DNA of 64,000 nt from an uncultured Paracoccaceae bacterium. GTDB taxonomy: Bacteria; Pseudomonadota; Alphaproteobacteria; Rhodobacterales; Rhodobacteraceae. The position numbers and the translations under genes were made by a program. Location: the NCBI GenBank assembly GCA_947494445.1, contig CANLVD010000001.1:744001-808000 (forward strand), given 5' to 3'. The notes beneath the pieces are model-generated. The model was not told where the DNA came from, ran no database searches, and saw only the letters and a program-made list of their open reading frames with translations. Positions 15,771 to 24,826 of the stretch are shown here, in pieces (the stretch's first letter is position 1; every line of letters begins with the position of its first letter).

Positions 15771-16916
15771 ATGATGAAAACGAAAACACTTTTGACAACC
15801 TGTGCGGCGGCGCTGATTGCCGGAACCATGGTATCGGCCGACGGGCATCTGCCGCTGAAGACGCTGCCCGATGACGCGGATCGCGACTATTGGGTGCCCG
15901 AGCAGGTCAATGCCGATGGTGCGCTGGACGCGCTGCAAGCCGTGGTCGGCGCTGCAGCCGTGCCGTTCAAGGGCACGCTTGAGAACCCGATCCAGATCGC
16001 TTTGATCTATCCATCCGCCGACACGTCTGATTTCTGGGCACGCAATTATCTTGCGCTGGTCAAGCGTCTGGATGAGTTGGGCATCGCGCATGAGACCACC
16101 GAGTTCGCGTCGCGCCAGATCGAGCATTCGTTGCAGTCGACCTATGCGTCTCAGGTTGATCAGGATGGTGATCTGTATGACTTCGTGATCTTCGGTCCAT
16201 CCGAGTTGGCAACACAGGCCGACAACATCGACAAACTGGCCGGGAACGCGGATCTGACCACCTTCGTCTGGGCCTTCCACACGCCGCTGAAATACCTGAA
16301 AAACCAGCCTGCCAACTGGTTTGATTTCTCGTCTGCCTTCGGTGCGCTGAAGATGTGCGACTACATGCTGGAGCGTCTGGGCAATGACGTGGTCTATGCG
16401 ATGAACCGGGGCATTCCGGGCATCACCGACAACCAGCGTTCGGGTGATTTCAAGGATTGCGTGGCCGAGAAAGGCAACTGGGATCCGGTCTACGAGCACT
16501 ACGGCGAATATCAGCGCGAAGGTGGCTTTGAAGGCACCAGTCTGATCCTGCAGGCCTATCCAGAGGCCAAGGTCATCCACAACGCGAACACCGCCATGGC
16601 CATGGGCTCTGTTGAAGCGCAAGTTGCTGTTGATGCCACCGGCGAGATCTTCTCGACCGGCTGGGGCGGCACAGGACTGGAGCTTGATGCGATCCGCCGG
16701 GGCGAGCTTGATGCCACGCCAATGCGCATGGGCGATGATGTTGGTGCGGCCACAGCCGAGGCGATCAAGTACCACCTAGAAGACCGGGCAGGCGAGTTGC
16801 CGTTTGTCTTCCTTGGCCGGATCACGATTGCCCATGATCAGATGTCAGTGGAAGAGATCGACGCGCTGGAAATGGAAGCATTCCGCTTCTCCGGTGTCGG
16901 TGCTCTCGACCGATAA
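15771..16916 (+). CDS. Periplasmic substrate-binding protein of the ABC importer
   Basis: About 381 residues: a signal peptide (MMKTKTLLTTCAAALIAGTMVSADG) then a type-I periplasmic binding fold. IQIALIYPSADTSDFWARN marks the first lobe, and FSTGWGGTGLELDAIRRGELD with a short FLGRITIAHDQ tail marks the second lobe. It has about 60-70 more residues than RbsB/FrcB, mainly at the N-terminus, and in size and style it recalls LuxP-like binding proteins. The ligand cannot be read. GGGAGG at 15761-15766 fits either ATG at 15771 or 15774. A terminator follows at 16963, closing the three-gene importer operon. Confidence 0.88.
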   Translation: MMKTKTLLTTCAAALIAGTMVSADGHLPLKTLPDDADRDYWVPEQVNADGALDALQAVVGAAAVPFKGTLENPIQIALIYPSADTSDFWARNYLALVKRLDELGIAHETTEFASRQIEHSLQSTYASQVDQDGDLYDFVIFGPSELATQADNIDKLAGNADLTTFVWAFHTPLKYLKNQPANWFDFSSAFGALKMCDYMLERLGNDVVYAMNRGIPGITDNQRSGDFKDCVAEKGNWDPVYEHYGEYQREGGFEGTSLILQAYPEAKVIHNANTAMAMGSVEAQVAVDATGEIFSTGWGGTGLELDAIRRGELDATPMRMGDDVGAATAEAIKYHLEDRAGELPFVFLGRITIAHDQMSVEEIDALEMEAFRFSGVGALDR

Positions 16917-16962
16917 AGCGCATACACCCGTGATCTCACGGGGGTAATCAATGAACAGGAAG

Positions 16963-16990
16963 ACGGCGGTCCATGTGGCCGCCGTTTTCT
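16963..16990 (+). terminator. Rho-independent terminator after the ABC importer
   Basis: ACGGCGG (16963-16969) pairs with CCGCCGT (16979-16985), with CC/GG extending the stem past one bulged T. The run TTTTCT follows. It separates the importer operon from the methanethiol oxidase gene. Confidence 0.8.
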
Positions 16991-17137
16991 GTTTGTGCAG
17001 GGGTGTGCATCACAACATCGGGTGATCTTCACCGGCGGGGGTGAAAAAAATACTTGAGCCTGATCGCTATAAGCGGTTCGGTGCCTCTGGCGCAGGATAA
17101 ATGCGCTCTGAACTGTCGGTGTGAGGAGAATGATCTG

Positions 17138-18487
17138 ATGGAGTGTTGCGGACCGGGGTATGCCTCTCCTGCCGAAGCGATGAAGGCTGATCGTGAAAAG
17201 CTGCTTTACACGATCGCGATTTACACCGGCACCGGCATCCAGAGGCCTGATTATCTGGCGACCGTCGATGTGGATCCCGACAGCCCGACCTATTCCCAGG
17301 TCATTCACCGGCTTGAGATGCCGGGCATCGGTGACGAATTGCATCACATGGGCTGGAATGCCTGTTCGTCGTGTTTCGACGACGGGTCGATGTCGCGCAA
17401 ATATCTGCTGCTGCCCGGCGTGCGATCCAACAACATCCATGTGGTTGATACGGCCACGGACCCGCGCGCACCCAGATTGCACAAGGTGATCGACGGGGCC
17501 GAGATCAAGTCGAAGACCAACCTCAGCGGGCCGCACACGGTTCACTGTCTGGGATCGGAGATCATCATTTCGATGCTGGGCGATGCCAAGGGCGAGGCAC
17601 CGGGCGGTTATCTGCATCTGAGCAAGGATTTCGAGATACAGGGCCGCTGGGAAGCCTCGATGGGCAATATCAAGTTTGGCTATGACTTCTGGTACCAGCC
17701 GCGCCACAACGTGATGGTGTCTTCGGAATGGGCAGCACCCAACACCTTCATGCCCGGCTTTGATCTCGAAGAGGTCGGCCATCTGAAATACGGGCGCGAG
17801 CTGCATTTCTGGGATTTCGAGAAGCGAGAGCCGGTTGAGACCTTCTATCTGGGCGAAGACGGCTTGCTGCCCCTTGAGGTGAAGTTTCACCATGACCCAG
17901 ACAGTACCCATGGCTTTTGCGGCGCTGCATTGTCTTCAAATGTCATTCACTGGTGGAAGGATGACGCCGGCAAATGGCAATGGGAAAAGATCATCGATGT
18001 GGAGAACGAGCCGCACCCCGATTGGCCCATTCCGGTGCCTGGAGTGATGTCGGCCATTCTGGTGTCTATGGATGACAAGTATCTCTATCTCAACAATTGG
18101 CTGCACGGGGACATGCGCCAGTATGACATCTCGGACCCGCACAATCCGGTGCTGACGGGTCAGGTCTGGATGGGGGGGCTTTTGGGCAAGGCCCCGGTCG
18201 TCAACGGTGTGACGATGGCAGGCGGGCCGCAGATGTTTCAGCTTAGCCTTGATGGGAAACGGCTTTATGTCACCACCAGCCTGTTCAGCACGTGGGACAA
18301 TCAGTTCTACCCAGAAATTCGGGAACAGGGCGGCGTGATGGTGATGATCGACTGCGACCCGGTGAACGGCGGTATGCGCCTGAACCCGGATTTCATTGTC
18401 GATTTCGGCCAGGAACCAAACGGTCCGTCACGTTGTCACGAGGCGCGCTACCCGGGTGGCGATTGCACAAGCGACATCTGGCTATGA
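17138..18487 (+). CDS. mtoX: Methanethiol oxidase / selenium-binding protein 56 family (MtoX)
   Basis: A 449-residue member of the SBP56/MtoX family. Bacterial and human members convert methanethiol with oxygen to formaldehyde, hydrogen sulfide and peroxide, using copper. The N-terminal MECCGPGYASPAEAM and the conserved stretch HHMGWNACSSCFDD are family hallmarks, and blade-like segments such as GYDFWYQPRHNVMVSSEW and GFCGAALSSNVIHWW fit the propeller. No signal peptide precedes MECCGPG. The start is fixed by GAGGAGA at 17123-17129. It overlaps the ferredoxin gene by ATGA. Marine roseobacters meet methanethiol from DMSP, which fits. Enzymatic activity rather than another SBP56 role is inferred. 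Confidence 0.88.
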   Translation: MECCGPGYASPAEAMKADREKLLYTIAIYTGTGIQRPDYLATVDVDPDSPTYSQVIHRLEMPGIGDELHHMGWNACSSCFDDGSMSRKYLLLPGVRSNNIHVVDTATDPRAPRLHKVIDGAEIKSKTNLSGPHTVHCLGSEIIISMLGDAKGEAPGGYLHLSKDFEIQGRWEASMGNIKFGYDFWYQPRHNVMVSSEWAAPNTFMPGFDLEEVGHLKYGRELHFWDFEKREPVETFYLGEDGLLPLEVKFHHDPDSTHGFCGAALSSNVIHWWKDDAGKWQWEKIIDVENEPHPDWPIPVPGVMSAILVSMDDKYLYLNNWLHGDMRQYDISDPHNPVLTGQVWMGGLLGKAPVVNGVTMAGGPQMFQLSLDGKRLYVTTSLFSTWDNQFYPEIREQGGVMVMIDCDPVNGGMRLNPDFIVDFGQEPNGPSRCHEARYPGGDCTSDIWL

Positions 18488-18840
18488 TCGTTACCCTTGC
18501 CAATCGCGACAATACCACCTTCGAGGTCGATGCCCGGCGTCCCCTGCTCGACAGCCTGCGCGCGCAAGGTGTTGATCTGCCTTATGGGTGCAAATACGGC
18601 GGCTGCATCACCTGTGCGGCAAAGCTGATCTCCGGCACGGTGGATCAGCGCCGACAGGTTGCATTGAACAACCGCCAGATAGCGGATGGCTATGTGATCC
18701 TGTGCGTGGCCCGGCCAACCAGTGACATCACGCTGGAAATCGGGGTCGAGAGCCATGGACAGCTGTACCGCAATCCGTTTCTTGACCCGCTGAAGCCGCA
18801 TGAACTCAAAGCGGACATCGCCACCCCGAAGGAGATCTGA
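18484..18840 (+). CDS. Plant-type [2Fe-2S] ferredoxin
   Basis: A 118-residue ferredoxin. Cys36, Cys41, Cys44 and Cys74 follow the plant-type spacing C-x4-C-x2-C-x29-C (GCKYGGCITCAAKL). A C-terminal extension of about 20 residues is polar. It overlaps the MtoX stop by ATGA, so translation is coupled and it is probably a dedicated electron carrier for the same process. No reductase gene is adjacent. Confidence 0.9.
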   Translation: MIVTLANRDNTTFEVDARRPLLDSLRAQGVDLPYGCKYGGCITCAAKLISGTVDQRRQVALNNRQIADGYVILCVARPTSDITLEIGVESHGQLYRNPFLDPLKPHELKADIATPKEI

Positions 18841-18842
18841 TC

Positions 18843-19307
18843 ATGCCCGATGCAGACGTTGATCACATCTATGATTATGACCCGAAATACCTAGCCGATA
18901 TTCTGAAATCGGTGAAAACCATCGCGATGGTGGGGGCCAGTGCCGACAAGACCAAATTCAGCTACGGCGTGCTGCGGGTGCTGCACGAGACGGGCTATGA
19001 CATGGTCCCGGTGAACCCGAACCCAAACCTGGATGAGATCAGGGGCATCAAGGTCTATCACTCGCTTGCCGAGATCGACCGACCCGTGGACATGGTCGAG
19101 GTCTTCCGCCCTAGGGAAGAGCTTTACGGGTTCGCCGAGCAGGCAATTGAGATCGGGGCAAAAGTCCTGTGGGGTCAGATCGGTGTTTACGATGACCGGG
19201 CGGCCAAATTGGCCGAAGACGCAGGCCTGAAGGTCGTGATGAACCGCTGCCCGAAAATCGAGCTGTTCCGCCCGTTCTGGAAACCCAGACTGGATCTTGA
19301 GATCTGA
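18843..19307 (+). CDS. CoA-binding (YccU-type Rossmann) protein
   Basis: A 154-residue small Rossmann-fold protein of the CoA-binding domain family, with the nucleotide motif IAMVGASADKTKFSYGV (about 27-43) and VLWGQIGVYDD. It ends with NRCPKIE near the C-terminus, the usual CxxxE/H segment. Family members bind CoA but their task is generally unknown. It begins two bases after the ferredoxin stop, so it is the third gene of the MtoX unit. A link to thiol or C1 chemistry is inferred from context only. Confidence 0.88.
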   Translation: MPDADVDHIYDYDPKYLADILKSVKTIAMVGASADKTKFSYGVLRVLHETGYDMVPVNPNPNLDEIRGIKVYHSLAEIDRPVDMVEVFRPREELYGFAEQAIEIGAKVLWGQIGVYDDRAAKLAEDAGLKVVMNRCPKIELFRPFWKPRLDLEI

Positions 19308-19408
19308 TTAGCGAGCCGGTCACTGGCAGGGTAAGCCGTCCGTCCGAGGGTGATTAAGACGCGGATCTGCGCTAGTGCAGACGGAACATGGTATGGTGTT
19401 GGGAAAAT

Positions 19409-19484
19409 TGGTGAGCCCGACAGGATTCGAACCTGTGACCCACTGATTAAAAGTCAGTTGCTCTACCAACTGAGCTACGGGCCC
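19409..19484 (-). tRNA. tRNA-Lys (anticodon TTT)
   Basis: Read on the minus strand the gene begins GGGCCCGTAGCTCAGTTGGT, has anticodon loop CTTTTAA with anticodon TTT, the T-loop GGTTCGAATCC, and an encoded CCA at 19409-19411. The 7-bp acceptor stem pairs with one G-U. It is complete at 76 nt including CCA. Confidence 0.97.
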
Positions 19485-19590
19485 ACGCGAGCGCTTCTGA
19501 TAGGGTGGTTGCTTTGGACGGTCAAGGGAAAAATCCCGGCAATCGGGCAAAGGCTGGTATCGTGACAATCGCTTGTCTATATAGCAGCCC

Positions 19591-20448
19591 ATGATGGATG
19601 CGACGGTGAACATGACCCCTTTGCGGTTCCTTAAAATGCACGGGCTTGGCAATGATTTCGTGGTCATTGACGCGCGCGGCGAAGGGCCATGCGTGACGCC
19701 CGAGATCGCGCGGGCGATCGGCGACCGGCATCGCGGTGTCGGCTATGACCAATTGGCTGTGATCCGTGACGGCGACGGGGTTGATGCGGTCGTGGATTAC
19801 TGGAATTCCGACGGCTCGCTGTCGGATGCCTGTGGCAATGCCACGCGCTGCGTTGCGCGGCTTTTGATGGATGAAACAGGCCGCGATCATCTGGAACTGC
19901 GCACAGGGCGTGGAATTCTGCCTGTCTATGACGCAGGCGATGGGCTGATCACGGTCAACATGGGACCGCCGCAGACCGACTGGGCGGAAATCCCGCTCAG
20001 CCACGCGCTTGACCCGCTTGTCCTGGAGTTTCCTGCCGAGATGGGCAGAGCCGGAGCTGTCGGCATGGGCAACCCGCATTGCGTGTTCCTGATCGATGAC
20101 GTGCCGGATGACAAAACGCTGGAGGCCTGGGGCCGGTCGGTCGAGCATGATCCGCGATTCCCCAAGCGGACAAATGTGGAGTTCGTGACCGTACACTCCA
20201 GTGCCGAGGCCCGAATGCGGGTCTGGGAACGCGGCACGGGCATCACGCTTGCCTGTGGATCGGGCGCTTGTGCTGCAGGTGTGGTGGCCCATTTGCAGGG
20301 TGTTATGGACCGCAAGTTGACGCTGCACATGGATGGTGGACCGATTGGCATCAATTGGCGCGAGGATGGCGTGCACATGACGGGGCCCACTGCGCTGGTC
20401 TTCGAAGGCGTGCTCGATCCCGCGCGTCTTCTGGCGGATGCTTCATGA
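19591..20448 (+). CDS. dapF: Diaminopimelate epimerase
   Basis: A 285-residue DapF, which interconverts LL- and meso-diaminopimelate for lysine and peptidoglycan synthesis. The two active-site cysteines lie in SDACGNATRC and in LACGSGACAAGV. The N-terminal MHGLGNDFVVID is the family signature. Three in-frame ATGs are near the start (19591, 19594, 19612) with no strong ribosome-binding site, so the first is kept. The stop overlaps mtaB by ATGA. Confidence 0.96.
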   Translation: MMDATVNMTPLRFLKMHGLGNDFVVIDARGEGPCVTPEIARAIGDRHRGVGYDQLAVIRDGDGVDAVVDYWNSDGSLSDACGNATRCVARLLMDETGRDHLELRTGRGILPVYDAGDGLITVNMGPPQTDWAEIPLSHALDPLVLEFPAEMGRAGAVGMGNPHCVFLIDDVPDDKTLEAWGRSVEHDPRFPKRTNVEFVTVHSSAEARMRVWERGTGITLACGSGACAAGVVAHLQGVMDRKLTLHMDGGPIGINWREDGVHMTGPTALVFEGVLDPARLLADAS

Positions 20449-21704
20449 CAGCGCCCAAGTTCGAAACCTTTGGCTGTCGTCTGAATGCCTATGAGAGCCA
20501 GGCCATGACAGATCTGGCAGGGCAGGCGGGGCTGGAGAACGCGGTCATCGTTAACACTTGCGCAGTCACAGCTGAGGCGGTGCGCCAATCGCGCCAGCGC
20601 ATCCGCAAACTGCGCCGCGAAAACCCCGATGCCGCGATCATCGTGACCGGCTGTGCTGCCCAGACCGAGCCGGAGACCTATGCCCAGATGCCCGAGGTCG
20701 ACCGGGTCATCGGCAATCTGGAAAAGATGCAGGCAAGCACCTGGAACGCGTTGGCCAAGGGCCCTGATTTCATCGGCGAGACCGAGCGGGTGCAAGTCAA
20801 TGACATCATGTCGGCTACTGAAACCGCAGGTCATCTGATCGACGGTTTTGGCACACGGGCGCGGGCTTATGTTCAGGTACAAAACGGCTGCGATCACCGC
20901 TGCACCTTTTGCATCATACCATTCGGGCGCGGCAATTCGCGCTCCGTTCCTGCTGGCGTCGTGGTCGAGCAGATCACCCGGCTGGTCGGGCAGGGCTACA
21001 GCGAGGTTGTTCTGACCGGCGTGGATATGACAAGCTGGGGCGCTGATCTGCCGGGCAGGCCGCAACTGGGTGATCTGGTGCTGCGCATCCTGAAACTGGT
21101 GCCGGATCTGCCGCGCCTCAGAATATCATCCATCGACAGCATCGAGGCCGATCCCGCGTTGATCGAGGCCATCGGCTCGGAACATCGGCTGATGCCGCAT
21201 TTGCATCTGAGCCTTCAGGCCGGTGATGACATGATCCTCAAGCGGATGAAGCGCCGCCATCTGCGCGATGACGCGATCCGGTTTTGCGAGGATATGCGCA
21301 GTGTCCGGCCCGAGATCGTCTTCGGGGCCGACATCATCGCAGGCTTCCCGACAGAGACAGAAGAGATGTTCGAAAATTCTCTGCATCTGGTCGAAGACTG
21401 CGGGCTGACCTGGCTGCATGTCTTTCCCTATTCGATCCGGCAGGGCACGCCTGCAGCGAGGATGCCTCAGGTCGAAAAAACCGTCATCAAGGAGCGCGCC
21501 GCCCGGTTGCGGGCCTCTGGCGATCTGGCCGTGACGACGTATCTTTGCGCGCAGGTTGGACGCCCGCACAGTGTTCTGATGGAGACCCCGCGCATGGGCC
21601 GCACCGAAGGTTTTGCCGAGGTGCATTTCGCGACCGACCAGAATGAAGGCGCCGTGGTTCAGATCACGCCTGGCAGCGTGAGCGAAGGCCATCTGGCCGC
21701 CTGA
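20445..21704 (+). CDS. mtaB: tRNA t6A37 methylthiotransferase MtaB
   Basis: A 419-residue radical-SAM enzyme of the MiaB/MtaB family that adds a methylthio group to t6A37 of tRNAs reading ANN codons. The N-terminal UPF0004 domain starts FGCRLNAYESQAM, with cysteines at CRLNAYES, NTCAVTAEAVRQ and VTGCAAQTEPE. The radical-SAM cluster motif is CDHRCTFC. GCRLN and the overall length favour MtaB over MiaB. There is ATGA coupling with dapF, an arrangement common in alphaproteobacteria. Confidence 0.93.
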   Translation: MTAPKFETFGCRLNAYESQAMTDLAGQAGLENAVIVNTCAVTAEAVRQSRQRIRKLRRENPDAAIIVTGCAAQTEPETYAQMPEVDRVIGNLEKMQASTWNALAKGPDFIGETERVQVNDIMSATETAGHLIDGFGTRARAYVQVQNGCDHRCTFCIIPFGRGNSRSVPAGVVVEQITRLVGQGYSEVVLTGVDMTSWGADLPGRPQLGDLVLRILKLVPDLPRLRISSIDSIEADPALIEAIGSEHRLMPHLHLSLQAGDDMILKRMKRRHLRDDAIRFCEDMRSVRPEIVFGADIIAGFPTETEEMFENSLHLVEDCGLTWLHVFPYSIRQGTPAARMPQVEKTVIKERAARLRASGDLAVTTYLCAQVGRPHSVLMETPRMGRTEGFAEVHFATDQNEGAVVQITPGSVSEGHLAA

Positions 21705-21802
21705 TGGCTGGCCATTCGATGGGGGCAATCACAAACATTCATTTGCCTGTGTGTGGGCGTTCCGGCTAGGGCAATCGGGACACTCCAGACTGGACAAGAC
21801 CG

Positions 21803-22429
21803 ATGCATCCGAACCCGATTTTTCGCAAGACACCCGAAGCCCTTAACGTCGATTTCCTGCGGGCGCGGGGGTTTGGTGTTCTGACTGTCTCAACCGACGG
21901 TGCGCCGCTGGCTTCTCATATTCCGTTCTGGCTGAACACGGACGCATCCGTGCTTGAGGCACATCTGGTCCGCTCCAATCCGATTGCAGCGGCGCTCAAA
22001 ACTGGTCCGCAGGCCGCACGGATGATCGTCTCGGGCGCGGATGGCTATATCTCGCCCGACTGGTACGAGATCCCAGATCAGGTACCGACCTGGAACTACA
22101 TCGCTGTGCACCTGACCGGGGAGCTGATGCTCGCCCCACCTGAGACACTGACCCCGCATTCCGCACGGTTGTCATCCGATTTTGAGGGGCGTCTTGCGCC
22201 CAAGCCCGAGTGGACACTGGACAAGATGACGCCGGAAGTTCTGGCGCGGATGCAGCGCCAGATCGTACCGGTGCGCATGGAGATCACGCAGATCGACGGC
22301 ACTTGGAAACTGGGCCAGAACAAGGATGATGCGGTGCGATTGCGCGCAGCGGATCAACTGGACGCCCATGGCATCGGATCCGAGACGGGCACGCTTGCTG
22401 ATCACATGCGCAAGCCACCGGTTGCGTGA
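21803..22429 (+). CDS. PaiB-type FMN-binding split-barrel protein
   Basis: A 208-residue member of the PaiB family (annotated as 'FMN-binding negative transcriptional regulator'), beginning MHPNPIFRKTP. PDWYEIPDQVPTWNYIAVHLTG is the characteristic central stretch, and KLGQNK near the C-terminus is the usual end motif. In Bacillus PaiB affects protease and sporulation genes; most homologues are small FMN- or heme-binding split barrels of unknown role. It is a probable single-gene unit. Confidence 0.88.
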   Translation: MHPNPIFRKTPEALNVDFLRARGFGVLTVSTDGAPLASHIPFWLNTDASVLEAHLVRSNPIAAALKTGPQAARMIVSGADGYISPDWYEIPDQVPTWNYIAVHLTGELMLAPPETLTPHSARLSSDFEGRLAPKPEWTLDKMTPEVLARMQRQIVPVRMEITQIDGTWKLGQNKDDAVRLRAADQLDAHGIGSETGTLADHMRKPPVA

Positions 22430-22471
22430 TGACGCGCGCGCGCCTACCTTAAGGTCAAACAGGAGGTTTCC

Positions 22472-22759
22472 ATGGCTGCTCCCCTTGCGCCCGTTCTCTG
22501 GACTGTTGCCCGCGTCGGTGCGGTCGCGGCTCTTGCCTATTACTCGGGCCGGAAGCACCGCGCAGCACCAAAGCACGTCTGGCGGGAAGCCGCGATGGAT
22601 GATGCGCCCGAGGGCGTGGAGATCACCACCCAGCGCAATGAGGGCGAGGCCAACATGCACTCTGCCGTGCGTTTCAAGCGCACCATCCGGATGCCCGGTG
22701 GCGCAGGGGTAGAAATCGATGCAACCGCACTGGGGCGCATCCGCATCCGCCGAAACTGA
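22472..22759 (+). CDS. Small hypothetical protein with N-terminal membrane segment
   Basis: A 95-residue protein. Residues 5-24 (LAPVLWTVARVGAVAALAYY) could be a membrane anchor. The rest is basic and polar, with a beta-prone C-terminus (MPGGAGVEIDATALGRIRIRR). The start follows AGGAGG at 22461-22466. I do not recognise it. It sits 21 bases before a GST gene and may be co-transcribed with it. Confidence 0.7.
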   Translation: MAAPLAPVLWTVARVGAVAALAYYSGRKHRAAPKHVWREAAMDDAPEGVEITTQRNEGEANMHSAVRFKRTIRMPGGAGVEIDATALGRIRIRRN

Positions 22760-22780
22760 TCTGACATCAAGGATATACCC

Positions 22781-23386
22781 ATGAAGCTCTACTCCGCAGG
22801 GCCATCGCCCTTTGCCCGCAAGGTCCATGTGCTGCTTGCTGAAACCGACCAGACCGATGCGGTCGAGACTGTGACGCTGTTCACTTCACCCACCGACACC
22901 CATGGCGATGTGGCCGCCAAGAACCCGCTGGGCAAGATCCCGCTTCTGGAACGCGATGGCGGCCCTGCGCTTTACGACAGCCGGGTCATCTGCCGGTATC
23001 TTGACGATCTGGCCGGTGGCAGGCTGTACCCTCAGGCCCCGCGCCTGTGGGAAACACTGACACTGGAGGCCACAGGCGACGGCATCATGGATGCAGCGAT
23101 CCTCATGGTTTATGAGGGCCGCTGCCGGGCAGAAGACAAGCGCGATCCAAACTGGCTTGATGCGCAATGGACCAAGATCACCCGTGCGCTGGACGCGCTG
23201 GAGAGCCGCTGGATGTCACATCTGGCGGGACCGTTGGATATGGGCCAGATCACCGTGGGGTGCGCGCTGGAATATCTTGATTTCCGCCAGCCTGATCGCC
23301 CCTGGCGTGAGGGTCGCCCCCAGCTGACCGCATGGCAGGAAAGCTTCGCCACACGGCCTGCAATGATTGCGACAAAACCGGAATAG
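22781..23386 (+). CDS. Glutathione S-transferase family protein
   Basis: A 201-residue GST of standard length. The N-terminal thioredoxin fold starts MKLYSAGPSPFARKVHVLL, with NPLGKIPLLERDGGPALYDSRVI (cis-Pro and SNAIL-like DSR) at about 47-69. The C-terminal helical domain contains GQITVGCALEYLDFR. Serine in the PSPF segment is a likely catalytic residue. The substrate is unknown. It is preceded by the small hypothetical gene and followed by a convergent terminator. Confidence 0.92.
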   Translation: MKLYSAGPSPFARKVHVLLAETDQTDAVETVTLFTSPTDTHGDVAAKNPLGKIPLLERDGGPALYDSRVICRYLDDLAGGRLYPQAPRLWETLTLEATGDGIMDAAILMVYEGRCRAEDKRDPNWLDAQWTKITRALDALESRWMSHLAGPLDMGQITVGCALEYLDFRQPDRPWREGRPQLTAWQESFATRPAMIATKPE

Positions 23387-23404
23387 CCAGCTTCTGGACT
23401 GTGA

Positions 23405-23427
23405 CCCGCCGGATAAGCCCCGGCGGG
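23405..23427. terminator. GC-rich hairpin between convergent genes
   Basis: CCCGCCGG pairs with CCGGCGGG across the 7-base loop ATAAGCC. It lies between the GST stop at 23386 and the SbmA/BacA stop at 23442. There is no T run, so it is probably a weak bidirectional terminator. Confidence 0.6.
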
Positions 23428-23441
23428 CCGCAGGACCCGGA

Positions 23442-24713
23442 TCAGGCCTGAACTTCTTTCTCGATCCCCGACAATTCCTGCCCGGCAATCGAGGCCTCGA
23501 AGGCTGCAAGGCGTTTGTAGATCGACATCAGTTCCACAATGGTCGTCCATGAGTTCACAAGGAACTGGAACGAGTTTTCAACCCGCCCGAACGCGCGCAG
23601 GATCTGGTTCATGACCCCCAGTGTGAAACCGGCGGTTACAATGGTTGGACCAAGCGCCACATAAGGCAGAATGGCACCGGCCTGCAGATAGCCATAGCGG
23701 GCTACGTTGAAATAAAGATAGTTCAGATAAAGCCGGAAATAGTTCTTGCGCACGTGGCCGAACAGCTCGTTCACAGTCGGAGGTTCGGCGCGGTCGGCGT
23801 GATCCTCACCCAGCACCAATTCCTTGCGATAGGCCGCCTCAACACGCTGGTTGCGGAACTCCAGCCCGGGCAGTTTCAGACCTGCGAGGGCCAGCAGGGT
23901 TGTTCCGAAAACCGACCAGAGAATGGCCACGAAAACCAGCGCCTGAGGCACTTCGCCCACCACCGGCAGCACTTTGACGAAGGAGGACAGCCCCCAAAGG
24001 ATCGGCAAAAACGCGATCAGGGTCATGATGCTGTCGATGAACCGGACGCCAAGGCTTTCCATGATGGACGCAAAGCGCATGGTGTCTTCCTGCACCCGTT
24101 GGGACGCCCCTTCGATGTGCCGGATGCGGTTCCACATTTCCATGTAGCGATCGTTCATCGCCGTGCGCCAGCGGAACACATAGTGGCTGACGAAGAATGC
24201 ATTCAGAACGGCCACGAAAATGGCAACCATGGCGATCTTGAAGAAGGTGATGAGATAGGCAAAGAACTCGGCCTGAGTGACAGCCGTCGCGTCGCCCAAT
24301 GCCACCTGGATCGTGTCGTAAAAGCCGCCAAACCACTTGTTGATCATCACGTCCAGTTGCACCTGAAACCAGGTAACGAAAATGATCAGGGCAGATCCCA
24401 GAACTGACCAGCGCGACCACTTGTGGGGCGCGTAATACATCCAGAAGCCGCAGAACAGCGCGTAACACAGCAACATGTACTGATAGACCCAGAAGGTCTG
24501 GGGGGCCGTGCTTGCCGCCTCGAATGCCGCGCGTGCTTCGTCCGTTATCGGTTCGCTCAACGCCTCGGGAAACCCGAACCCGACCAAGCCGCTAAGGCTG
24601 AGCGTCCCGCCCAGAGAGGAGAACATGGCGTACCATCCGACAACGCAGATGAGTGCCCAAAGCGCAAAGGACAGAAGAAACTGCTTTGGCCGGGGGAAGA
24701 AACTTTCAAACAC
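23442..24713 (-). CDS. SbmA/BacA family peptide transporter
   Basis: A 423-residue inner-membrane protein of the SbmA/BacA family. Family members import antimicrobial peptides and similar compounds using the proton gradient, and in rhizobia they affect lipid A fatty acids and symbiosis. MFESFFPRPKQF at the start, YFVFRW-like YVFRWRTAMNDRYM, the central EGASQRVQEDTMRFA and the late VELMSIYKRLAAFE are characteristic. About seven or eight hydrophobic segments are visible. It appears to be a single-gene unit with a 113-base upstream gap. Confidence 0.92.
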   Translation of the reverse strand: MFESFFPRPKQFLLSFALWALICVVGWYAMFSSLGGTLSLSGLVGFGFPEALSEPITDEARAAFEAASTAPQTFWVYQYMLLCYALFCGFWMYYAPHKWSRWSVLGSALIIFVTWFQVQLDVMINKWFGGFYDTIQVALGDATAVTQAEFFAYLITFFKIAMVAIFVAVLNAFFVSHYVFRWRTAMNDRYMEMWNRIRHIEGASQRVQEDTMRFASIMESLGVRFIDSIMTLIAFLPILWGLSSFVKVLPVVGEVPQALVFVAILWSVFGTTLLALAGLKLPGLEFRNQRVEAAYRKELVLGEDHADRAEPPTVNELFGHVRKNYFRLYLNYLYFNVARYGYLQAGAILPYVALGPTIVTAGFTLGVMNQILRAFGRVENSFQFLVNSWTTIVELMSIYKRLAAFEASIAGQELSGIEKEVQA

Positions 24714-24826
24714 GGATCATGGCTCCTTCTGAGCATTGTTTGACGGACACCATGGCGCAACTGAGCCCTTGATCAACCTTTTTTCCTGAAACATCGCTCA
24801 CAGGCGCGCTGGAAAGGCGTGAACTC

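Noticed and set aside
17054-17073. TTGAGC and TATAAG as a promoter for mtoX
   Set aside because: The spacing between the two is only 8 bases, too short for a sigma-70 promoter.
19350-19565. Plus-strand open frame of 71 residues across the tRNA-Lys gene
   Set aside because: It is antisense to the tRNA; its middle part (GEPDRIRTCDPLIKS) is a well-known false protein produced by translating the complement of tRNA genes.
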